Translations under genes and position numbers: made by a program | Assembly (NCBI RefSeq): GCF_021390595.1 | Contig: NZ_JAJEJR010000001.1 | Span: forward strand, 3,410,001-3,474,000 | Length of the DNA: 64,000 nucleotides | Direction: 5' to 3' | Source: Paraburkholderia sp. HP33-1 | GTDB taxonomy: Bacteria; Pseudomonadota; Gammaproteobacteria; Burkholderiales; Burkholderiaceae | Notes under the pieces: model-generated | What the model was told of the DNA's origin: nothing | What the model saw: only the letters and a program-made list of their open reading frames with translations | Database searches by the model: none | Shown: piece after piece, positions 18,438-25,865 of the stretch | How the letters are laid out: each line of letters starts with the position of its first letter | Numbering within the stretch: the stretch's first letter is position 1

Positions 18438-19643
18438 TTACTCCTCGCGCCGCTCAGCGACGAGCGCGAGGCTGCGATAGACGAGCCACGGCCCGAGAAT
18501 CTGCAGCACGAAGATCGAACACATGACGATCGCGCGCAGTTGCGGATCGAAATTCGGATAAAGGTTGTAGGTGTCGTCGACGAGCAGATACGCAAGCGCC
18601 GACATGGGTGACAACGACAGCCCCAGCGCCACGCCCTGCTTCCAGTTCAGGCCGCTTGGCTTCGCAAACGCAAGCACGCCGACCAGCTTCGCCGCGAGCC
18701 GCGCAACGATCAGCCCCAGCGCCGCAACTCCGCCCAACGCGATGTGCTTCCACTCGAACGACGTCAGCGTCAACACGAACAGGATAACGGTCAGCAGCCA
18801 GCCGGCCGTGCCGAAATGCTGCGGCCACAACTGCGGACGCGCTTCGTGATTCTTCACGATGATGCCTGCGGCGAGCAGCGCGAGAATCGTCGACAGCTTA
18901 AACAGATGCGCGATCGCGATCGCGAGCAGCACGAGACCGAACAGCGCGACGAACGAATGCTCGTCGTGCATGTTAAGGCGCCGATAAAAGAATGTGCAGG
19001 TGCGCGCGAGCAGATACGCGAGCACGAGCGAGCCGACCAGCAGATACAACGGCTGCAGGATGGTCGCAAACACGTTGCCGTAAACCTCCTGATGCAGCCA
19101 GCTCGACACGAGCTTTTCAATCACGACCGCATACATGCTGTTCAGCGCGGTCAAGGTCAGAAGACGCTGCGTGACCTGGCCTTCGGCGCGCAGTTCTGTT
19201 TTGAGCTGGATCACCATCGCCGGCGATGTCGCCATCGCGATCGCGGCGAGTACGGTCGCGACCATCAACGGCACGTGCAGGAACAGAAGCACCGGCAGTA
19301 CCAGCACGAAAGTCAGCGTGGCTTCGGCGACGCTCGACAGGATCAGCCACGGATTACGGCGAATCCAGCGCAAATCCAGCCGGCTGCCCAGTTCGAACAA
19401 CAACAGGCCGAGCGCGACGTCGAGCAGCGGCCGCGCGGCGCTCGCGGATTCCGCATCGATCACGCCAAAGCCAGCCGTGCCGGCCACGAGGCCGATCACC
19501 GCGTAGCCGGAAATACGAGGTAAACGCCAGGCGCGATAGCAGAGCTCGCCGCACAGACCGGCGGCAAGCAACGCAAGACCTGCCCAGAAAATGGCGTCAG
19601 GTGAAAGCGGCCACGCTGGCAGAAACGAAAACGCCGAATTCAT
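18438..19643 (-). CDS. Cation:proton antiporter, CPA2/KefB-like membrane domain
   Basis: A membrane protein of about 401 residues with 11-12 hydrophobic segments and the Na_H_Exchanger fold (GYAVIGLVAGTAG, LLDVALGLLLFELGSRLDLRW, ATSPAMVIQLKTELRAEGQVTQ). It lacks the C-terminal TrkA-N/RCK domains that full KefB has. The start at 19643 has AAGGAGAA upstream; an in-frame start at 19709 is less good. It should exchange K+ or Na+ for protons in the inner membrane. The neighbouring YbdK-type ligase could relate to thiol control as in glutathione-gated Kef systems, but that is only a suggestion. Confidence 0.88.
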   Translation of the reverse strand: MNSAFSFLPAWPLSPDAIFWAGLALLAAGLCGELCYRAWRLPRISGYAVIGLVAGTAGFGVIDAESASAARPLLDVALGLLLFELGSRLDLRWIRRNPWLILSSVAEATLTFVLVLPVLLFLHVPLMVATVLAAIAMATSPAMVIQLKTELRAEGQVTQRLLTLTALNSMYAVVIEKLVSSWLHQEVYGNVFATILQPLYLLVGSLVLAYLLARTCTFFYRRLNMHDEHSFVALFGLVLLAIAIAHLFKLSTILALLAAGIIVKNHEARPQLWPQHFGTAGWLLTVILFVLTLTSFEWKHIALGGVAALGLIVARLAAKLVGVLAFAKPSGLNWKQGVALGLSLSPMSALAYLLVDDTYNLYPNFDPQLRAIVMCSIFVLQILGPWLVYRSLALVAERREE

Positions 19644-20340
19644 CGTAATGGGTTCTCCTTGGCAGCAACGGCAGACGACACGAAACGACGCAGACGCACG
19701 CCGTGGCACGAGCGAACCGAGCGCGCTCGTTGTCGCAAGCGCTTCGCGAAGTCAGCGTTGCGAGGTTTCAATGATCGGATGATCGGAACGCGCCGCGCAC
19801 GCAAAGAACCGCACAGAGTCCGGCACATTCACGGATGCGGCTGGTGCAACACGCACGGTGAAGGAACGCCGTCGACTTCGAATCAGATTCTGTTTGACCG
19901 GCACCGTTCCAATGCTGCGCGTGCCGCCAGATGCTGTGGCACGGCGCGGAAAAGAACGGGGATTGTGCCACAGCTTTTTCCGCATCGACCGAAAAGACGT
20001 TAACTTGCTGGCAAAACGGTAAATAAGTACGTTATTTTCGCGACGAACGGAAAAAGCGACCTTTTTTCGACATATCACGCCAGTTTCGACTACCTCGCGA
20101 ACAGCGGACTCGAGCGCCAGTGTTTACGCGGCGCGTGTGATCTCGATATGTGGTTTCGTCTGCGTTTCCCGCTTGCTCGTTTACGCGCGTCTACGTTTAC
20201 CCGAGGCAATGGGAGATCCGTTTACGCGAAATCGAATGGAATTCAGCCAGCCCGATGGGCGGGGCGTTAGCCCCCGGCTTTGCTGTTTACTGGTTTACCG
20301 TATGTATACGTAGTAACAGTTAACAAGATGCCTCGGTTTC

Positions 20341-20349
20341 TGTGGATAA
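20341..20349 (-). promoter_or_regulatory. DnaA box
   Basis: TGTGGATAA is the exact reverse complement of the DnaA box TTATCCACA. It lies inside the candidate origin. Confidence 0.7.
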
Positions 20350-20520
20350 CCCACGTTTACCGAAATGAATCAGCGAGTTGCCGACCGCATAACCGGATGC
20401 ACAGCATGTGCGGCAGCCGCCGGTATACGCGAGCAACTTTTCGCGCTTTTTCGCGACGTTCGAGTTACCCCGTTTACGTCCACAATGGTTCCACACGACT
20501 TGCGTAGGTTAACTGCGCAG

Positions 20521-20529
20521 TTATCCACA
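20521..20529 (+). promoter_or_regulatory. DnaA box
   Basis: TTATCCACA is a perfect consensus DnaA box on the plus strand. A one-mismatch box in the opposite orientation follows at 20536-20544, giving an inverted pair. Confidence 0.7.
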
Positions 20530-20630
20530 GGTTGCGGTGGATAAGCCGGAACGCCGGTTAACGCGGTTTACCCGGTGGGCGGCGCTCATCTGCCCGACGC
20601 AGTGGTTAACTTCGAAATAGTCACAGCCGG

Positions 20631-22598
20631 TTAACTGACCGTCCCTTGCCGCAACGCGCGCAGCAAAAAACGCGCAGGGTCGATGTCTTCGGCGAGGTCG
20701 CGTTCGAGCGGCCACGGCTCGCCTTCGATCTGCGATGCGATCAGCTCAGCCCCAAGCGCGGCCCACACCAGCCCGCGAGAACCATAGGCGAATGCGCCGT
20801 ACAGGCCGTCGACGCGTGGCAGATCGAGCGGCCATGCACCGCGTAGGCGCGCAGCGTCGCGCGAAGCCGCGACTTCGTCGGCGAGCTGGCCGATCATCGG
20901 CATGCGGTCGGAGGTCACGCAACGAAACGCAACGCGACCTGCGAGCGAGGTCAGCGGCGCGGCATCGAGTGCGCCTGCGAACGCGGGCAGCATCTGTGCG
21001 ACGCGCTCGATATTCTCGCGATGACCGTCGGCCCGCAATGACGTGTCGGGGTCATCGAGTTCATAGGTCGCCCCCGTCAGCGTGACGCCGTTCGCGAGCG
21101 GCACCGCGTAGCCCTCGCCGATCACGGGCAACGTGAGCGGCGCGACGGTACCCGCCGGCAGCAAGCTCAACTGACCGCGAATGCTGCGCGTCGGCGCATA
21201 ACGCAAGCCGGCGATGGGCGCGGCTTCATGTGCGCCCGCGACGATCACGACCGGCGCACGCGCGAGCGCATTGCCCGCGGTGTCGAAGACGGTCCACTGA
21301 TCGCCGGAACGTTCGAGACGCGCGACGTCGACGCCGAAGCGTCGTTCGACCAACCCGCCTGCCGCGGCGAGCTGCGCCGCGCACAGCGAGGCCGGATCGA
21401 TCCAGCCGCCACGCGGAAAGAACCAGCCGCCACGCGCGATCGGCATGCCGGCGAGTTGCGCTGCATCGGCCGCGCCGACCGGCGTCACGTAGTCGGACGG
21501 ATAGCGGAACGTGGCGATCGCGTCGCCGATCGCGCGCGCTTCGTCGTCGTCCGCGGCGATCTGCAGCAAGCCGCGATCGCCCCGCGCGAGTTGATGCCCT
21601 GCCCGTTCGAGCGCGGCCCAACGATTGAGCGCGTAAAGGAAGCCCGCGCGCGTGACGCGCGACGCGACGCTGTCGTCGCGCGAAATCATTGGGTGGAATA
21701 CGCCGGCCGGATTGCCGGACGCGTCCTGCGCAACCGACGCATGCCGTTCGAGTGAAGTGACGCGCCAGCCACGTGCCGCGAGCCGTTCGATCACCGCGCA
21801 GCCAGCCAGCCCCGCGCCGATCACGACCGCATGTCGCGCGTCGTACGCGAACGGCGCGGGTGGCTCATAACGGCGCACGCGCCAGCGCGGCGCGAAGCGG
21901 CCGACCAGCATCGCGCGTTTCCAGCCGAAGCCGTCGACCTTCCGATACTCGAAGCCGCATTGCGTCAGTGCGCGTTTGACGTCGCCCGCGCTGGTGTAAG
22001 TGGCGAAGGTCGCATCATCGGCCGCGACGCGTGCGAGCGACTTGAAGATGGCCGGGCTCCATAGCTCCGGATTTTTCGCTGGTGCGAAGCCATCCAGATA
22101 AAACGCGTCGGCACGCAGCCGCAACGCGGGCAGGCTCTCGACTGCATCGGCAAAGATCAGCGTCAACACGACTCGTCCGCCTTCGAATTCGAGCCGGTGC
22201 GTGCCGGGCACGAGCATCGGCCATTCGGTCGCGAGCGTGTCCGCGAGTTCGGATATCAGCGGTTCGGAGATCGTCATCGCGAGGACGCGGCGCAAATCGG
22301 CAGCGCTAAACGGATGCTTCTCGGTCGACACGAAATGCAGCCGCTCGCAGCGTGCGGGATCGGCGCGCCATGCAGCCCACGTCACGAGAAAGTTGATGCC
22401 GATGCCAAACCCGGTTTCAAGCACGGTGAACGTGCGACGGCCTTGCCATCGTTCGGGCAATTCGTTGCCACGCAGAAAGACGTAGTGAGCCTGCTCGAGC
22501 GCGCCGACGGCGCTGTGATAGATGTCGTCGTAGAACGGTGAATAGGGGCTGCCGTTGTCGCGGAAAGCGAGGACGGCGGAGATCAGCGGATCGGTCAT
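20631..22598 (-). CDS. mnmC: Bifunctional tRNA wobble uridine enzyme MnmC
   Basis: A 655-residue fusion. Residues 1-240 are the SAM-dependent methyltransferase domain (TVLETGFGIGINFLVTW, DAFYLDGFAPAKNPELW). Residues 250-655 are the FAD oxidoreductase domain, opening with HAVVIGAGLAGCAVIERLAARG. MnmC removes the carboxymethyl group from cmnm5s2U34 and methylates the product to mnm5s2U34 in tRNA. Length is close to the E. coli enzyme (668). The stop codon overlaps the last GTTAAC palindrome of the candidate origin. mnmE, which acts earlier in the same modification, lies about 40 kb away in the window. Confidence 0.95.
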   Translation of the reverse strand: MTDPLISAVLAFRDNGSPYSPFYDDIYHSAVGALEQAHYVFLRGNELPERWQGRRTFTVLETGFGIGINFLVTWAAWRADPARCERLHFVSTEKHPFSAADLRRVLAMTISEPLISELADTLATEWPMLVPGTHRLEFEGGRVVLTLIFADAVESLPALRLRADAFYLDGFAPAKNPELWSPAIFKSLARVAADDATFATYTSAGDVKRALTQCGFEYRKVDGFGWKRAMLVGRFAPRWRVRRYEPPAPFAYDARHAVVIGAGLAGCAVIERLAARGWRVTSLERHASVAQDASGNPAGVFHPMISRDDSVASRVTRAGFLYALNRWAALERAGHQLARGDRGLLQIAADDDEARAIGDAIATFRYPSDYVTPVGAADAAQLAGMPIARGGWFFPRGGWIDPASLCAAQLAAAGGLVERRFGVDVARLERSGDQWTVFDTAGNALARAPVVIVAGAHEAAPIAGLRYAPTRSIRGQLSLLPAGTVAPLTLPVIGEGYAVPLANGVTLTGATYELDDPDTSLRADGHRENIERVAQMLPAFAGALDAAPLTSLAGRVAFRCVTSDRMPMIGQLADEVAASRDAARLRGAWPLDLPRVDGLYGAFAYGSRGLVWAALGAELIASQIEGEPWPLERDLAEDIDPARFLLRALRQGTVS

Positions 22599-23044
22599 GC
22601 GCGACGAAAAAACACGCTCAAAAGGACGCTCGAAAGAGCAGGTTCGATGGACCGAGTCGGTGCGTGCCGCTCGCGATTCGTCCTAAAAGACCCACCGGGA
22701 CACGTGCGGGCGCCTTGCCGCGTTGGAAAAAACCAACGCCAAGCCCCGCCAGGACTGGGTTTCAGGCCTCGTTTAGGGGGTGCAGAGGGGCAAAATTTCG
22801 ATTTCCTCGCAAGAACGGCCCGAGAACCGCGCATTTCTTCGAAAGCCTTATCCTGATTGGGTTTGCGCTGCGCTATCATAGCAAGCGCCGCGAAGGGAGC
22901 GGCAGCACGGCCGCCGAACAGGGTTCTGTTTGGCGCGAGAGATCTTCAGGATCAGGACCGCAGCTGCTCGACGGCGCGGTGCGCGCACGTATAATCGGCG
23001 CGGTCGCGCTGTTCGTATCAACCTAAACTCAGAAAGGAACCTTA
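22599..23044. other. Intergenic region between mnmC and the HU gene
   Basis: No gene is supported here. A hairpin GCGTTGG-AAAAAA-CCAACGC occurs near 22721-22741. The right part holds the likely promoter of the HU gene. Short ORFs on both strands have no ribosome binding site or recognisable product. Confidence 0.5.
22990..22995 (+). promoter_or_regulatory. Probable -10 element of the HU gene promoter
   Basis: TATAAT matches the sigma-70 -10 consensus exactly and lies about 50 bp before the HU start. The matching -35 is poor. AGAAAGGAACC just before the ATG is a clear ribosome binding site. Confidence 0.5.
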
Positions 23045-23323
23045 ATGAACAAACAGGAACTGATCGACGCTGTCGCAGGACAGACGGGCGCCAGCAAAGC
23101 TCAAACCGGTGAAACGCTGGACACGTTGCTTGATGTGATCAAGAAGTCTGTGTCGAAGGGTGATGCGGTCCAGCTGATCGGCTTCGGGAGCTTTGGTTCG
23201 GGCAAGCGCGCAGCGCGTACGGGTCGCAATCCGAAGACCGGCGAAACTATCAAGATTCCGGCTGCCAAGACAGTCAAGTTCACGGCAGGCAAGGCGTTCA
23301 AGGACGCGGTCAACAAGCGCTAA
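23045..23323 (+). CDS. hup: DNA-binding protein HU
   Basis: A 92-residue histone-like HU protein. The start [20 protein letters not shown] and the DNA-binding arm [21 protein letters not shown] are typical, and the C-terminus ends [10 protein letters not shown] bends and compacts DNA and assists DnaA at origins. The gene lies about 2.5 kb from the candidate origin. It has its own promoter and a strong terminator directly downstream, so it is monocistronic. Confidence 0.97.
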   Translation: MNKQELIDAVAGQTGASKAQTGETLDTLLDVIKKSVSKGDAVQLIGFGSFGSGKRAARTGRNPKTGETIKIPAAKTVKFTAGKAFKDAVNKR

Positions 23324-23357
23324 GCAGATTACCGTCGGGCAGTTGACACCCGCGAGA

Positions 23358-23382
23358 AACCCGCCAATGGCGGGTTTTTTTT
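23358..23382 (+). terminator. Rho-independent terminator of the HU gene
   Basis: AACCCGCC-AAT-GGCGGGTT is a perfect 8-bp stem followed by T residues, 35 bp after the HU stop codon. Confidence 0.9.
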
Positions 23383-23421
23383 CGTCCATGCGGTGTGCTT
23401 CAAACACGCCGCGTGCTTCGC

Positions 23422-24777
23422 TCAGTCGTGACGATGCACGGTCTGGCCATGTCCGCAATGCTCGCAGTCGTCGCCGTGTCCGTGATGATGGTGATGGTGG
23501 CCGTGATCGTGATCGTGATCGTCATCATCGAAGTCCCACGCCGGGAACGGATCGGGGAACTGCTGCCAGGCTTGCGGCCCTAGCGCGTATTCGTCGTCGG
23601 TGAGGAGACACGCGTCGAACCTCGCGCGCCAGATGGCGGGATCGATATCGACGCCGATCAGCACGAACTCCTGACGACGATCGCCGATGCTCATATCGTC
23701 CGGTGCGCCGTACCAGTCCGCGGCGATTTCGGCGGCCAGCTCGTCGTCGCCTTCCGGCCATTCGCTGCGATCCTGCGCAGCCCACCACATGCCCGCCGGA
23801 CCATGCCGGCAAGCGCCACCTGCCTGCGATAGCGAGCCGCCGATATCGTTGCGCGTCGCGAGCCAGAAGAAACCCTTGCTACGCAGCACACCCTTCCACT
23901 CCTGATGCAGCAACTCCCACAGCCGCTGCGGATGAAAGGGCCGGCGCGCGCGATAGACAAAATGGCCGACGCCGTATTCGTCGGCTTCGCTGTGATGCGT
24001 GTGGCCGTGCTGAGCGCCGTGCTCGTGCTCTTGTTCGTGCTCGAGCGCCGCGAGCCAGCCCGCCGCATTCGACGCCGCGTCGAAATCGAAGCGCCCGGTG
24101 TTCAGCACCTGGTCGAGCGGCACCTCGGCGAAGCGGCTCACGAGTTGCACGGCCCGCGGGTTCAGGCACGCGAGGATGCGCTGCAAACGTGCGAGTTCGT
24201 CGGCGCTGACGAGATCAATCTTGTTCACGACAAGCACGTCACTAAACTCGATCTGCTCGATCAGCAGTTCGACGACCGTTCGGTCGTCGTCCTCGGTGAC
24301 TGCGATGCCGCGTTCGGAGAGCGCGTCGGCCGACGCGTAGTCGCGCAGGAAGTTGAAGGCATCGACGATCGTGACCATCGTGTCGAGCCGCGCGACATCG
24401 GCAAGCGACGCGCCGTCGTTGTCGTCGACGAACGTGAAGGTCTCGGCGATCTGTATCGGTTCGGTGACGCCGGTCGATTCGATCACGAACGCGTCAAAGC
24501 GCTTTTCGCCGGCGAGGCGATGGATTTCATCCAGCAGATCGTCGTGCTGCGTGCAGCAGATGCAGCCGTTCGTGAGTTCAACCACCTGTTCGCCGACACG
24601 TGGCGGCTCGGCCGGAGTCTGCACGAGCGTTGGGTCGATATCGACGGTGGCGAGATCGTTGACGATCACCGCGACGCGCAAGCCGGCGCGATTCGCGAGG
24701 ATATGGTTCAGGAGCGTGGTCTTGCCGGCGCCCAGAAAACCGGAGAGCACGGTGATGGGCAATAGCGGCTGGTTCAT
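23422..24777 (-). CDS. COG0523 (CobW/YjiA/ZigA-type) metallochaperone GTPase
   Basis: A GTPase of about 451 residues. Walker A is [16 protein letters not shown]; the zinc motif C-x-C-C is in [13 protein letters not shown]; the guanine-specificity motif is VVNKIDLV. Two His-rich stretches are present: residues about 265-285 ([13 protein letters not shown]) and the last 35 residues, which include [15 protein letters not shown] and CEHCGHG. These features mark the zinc-handling subgroup that delivers metal under zinc limitation. The start at 24777 ([13 protein letters not shown]) begins the conserved fold; an upstream in-frame start at 24870 adds unrelated residues. A Zur-controlled promoter would be expected but I did not identify one. 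Confidence 0.9.
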   Translation of the reverse strand: MNQPLLPITVLSGFLGAGKTTLLNHILANRAGLRVAVIVNDLATVDIDPTLVQTPAEPPRVGEQVVELTNGCICCTQHDDLLDEIHRLAGEKRFDAFVIESTGVTEPIQIAETFTFVDDNDGASLADVARLDTMVTIVDAFNFLRDYASADALSERGIAVTEDDDRTVVELLIEQIEFSDVLVVNKIDLVSADELARLQRILACLNPRAVQLVSRFAEVPLDQVLNTGRFDFDAASNAAGWLAALEHEQEHEHGAQHGHTHHSEADEYGVGHFVYRARRPFHPQRLWELLHQEWKGVLRSKGFFWLATRNDIGGSLSQAGGACRHGPAGMWWAAQDRSEWPEGDDELAAEIAADWYGAPDDMSIGDRRQEFVLIGVDIDPAIWRARFDACLLTDDEYALGPQAWQQFPDPFPAWDFDDDDHDHDHGHHHHHHGHGDDCEHCGHGQTVHRHD

Positions 24778-24920
24778 CGCGGTACGGAATACGGGAAGAT
24801 TGGAAGGCGTGCCGGGCGCGGGGTCAGTCCGTCGGCGCTGCGACGGCGCGGCGGCAGCATGAAGCCGCATTGTGCATCAAAACGGGTGCGGCCCGCGCGG
24901 GCCACGGCGCCAGAAAAAGC

Positions 24921-25367
24921 TTACTGCGCGGGCATCAACTTCCAGCTGCGCAGAATCGCGACGATCTGCTGGGCGTACTTGTCTCGCAACGCCGGTGTTT
25001 CCGAGTGGTAGGCACCGACCGCCTGCCAGGTATTGCCGTACTTGTTCATCTGGTGGCGCAGATGCCACGCCGCGATATAAACGTTCTTGCACGGCTCCAT
25101 CAGCGTGCCCTGCGAGATCCCGTACTGCGCGAGCACCGGCAGATGTATCGAATTGATCTGCATCACACCGTAGTCGGTCGAGCCATTCGCGTTCTTGTGC
25201 TGGGCATCCGGCCGGTTATGCGACTCCTGCCAGGCGATTGCCCGCAAAACGAGCGGATTGACCTTCTGGTACTTCGCCGCCTCGTCGAAGCAGTCGGCGC
25301 GCGCGGAGGCGGCTGCGGCAAACAGCGCGAGCGTGGCGGTGACGGTGACAAGCGGACGTTTCATCAA
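24921..25367 (-). CDS. Soluble lytic transglycosylase (IagB/VirB1-like)
   Basis: A 148-residue secreted muramidase. The signal peptide covers about residues 1-24 (ending SARA). The SLT fold has the catalytic glutamate in AWQESHNRP, then STDYGVMQINS and AVGAYHSE. Length and cysteine pair resemble the small transglycosylases that open peptidoglycan for secretion systems. It lies directly upstream of gspD in the opposite orientation, which suggests help in placing the GspD secretin, though that is inferred from position. A second possible start is at 25364. Confidence 0.9.
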   Translation of the reverse strand: MMKRPLVTVTATLALFAAAASARADCFDEAAKYQKVNPLVLRAIAWQESHNRPDAQHKNANGSTDYGVMQINSIHLPVLAQYGISQGTLMEPCKNVYIAAWHLRHQMNKYGNTWQAVGAYHSETPALRDKYAQQIVAILRSWKLMPAQ

Positions 25368-25865
25368 TCAAGACGACTAATTAAAGTCGAGGTAAGAATT
25401 GGTAAGGCGGTTTGCCGGCCGCTATGCGGCCGCAACAGCAAGCTGGCCGGGCGTTTGTCGGACATCGGGGAAAACCCGTGTCAGCAAACACAAAACAGCG
25501 AGTCGAACGGCTCGTATCATACCGGCAGTCCGATCATCGTCAAGTTGGCTAACCGACATAAGACCGCATAAGCCCGGCTAATGTCGGGAGCGTACGGTGG
25601 TGCCGGTTAGCTTTCATTTTAATAACGGCAGCGTGAATCTTTAACGGATTCGCATGCGGTCGCTCGTTTTGTTTCAAATCCGACATGAAAAGCTGTTACT
25701 GTTCGATCTTTTCGGACGTCGGGGCGCCTGAGCTCGAAGCGAAGTTCGCTGTTAAGGCGGGCTCACAGGCCGATTGGGCGGCGGCTTGCTGCCAGGTCCG
25801 CATCGCATGACCGTCGGTGGCCGAGGCTGCCGGTATCGATATCACATCCCATGAGAAGAAATAGT
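25368..25865. other. Divergent control region between transglycosylase and gspD
   Basis: No gene is supported. Contains an inverted repeat CCGACAT (25553-25559) and ATGTCGG (25581-25587) and related GGCTAA/GGTTAGC words near 25546-25612, possible operator material for gspD. The sequence turns AT-richer around 25605-25700. Confidence 0.45.

Larger units (their letters stand above)
20122..20571 (+). repeat. Nine direct GTTTAC hexamers
   Basis: GTTTAC starts at 20122, 20179, 20195, 20220, 20285, 20293, 20355, 20472 and 20566, always on the plus strand; I found no reverse-complement copy in the gap. Several continue as GTTTACGC or GTTTACC. The one-sided array resembles iteron or DnaA-trio-like repeats at origins. 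Confidence 0.7.
19644..20630. other. Candidate chromosome replication origin (oriC region)
   Basis: This is the largest gene-free stretch in the window. It holds DnaA boxes TGTGGATAA (20341-20349) and TTATCCACA (20521-20529), a one-mismatch box GGTGGATAA (20536-20544), an AT-rich patch (about 19995-20070) that could unwind, nine same-strand GTTTAC repeats and six GTTAAC palindromes. By hand count A exceeds T at 19741-19980 (53 to 45) and T exceeds A at 20101-20580 (122 to 94), the sign change expected at an origin. From memory, several Burkholderia chromosome 1 sequences are numbered from just before mnmC, which agrees. This is an inference from sequence pattern. Confidence 0.6.

Noticed and set aside
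23480..23530. Tandem GTGATGATGG/GTGATCGTGATC runs looked like a repeat array
   Set aside because: They are the histidine and aspartate codons of the GTPase tail on the minus strand, not a CRISPR or satellite.
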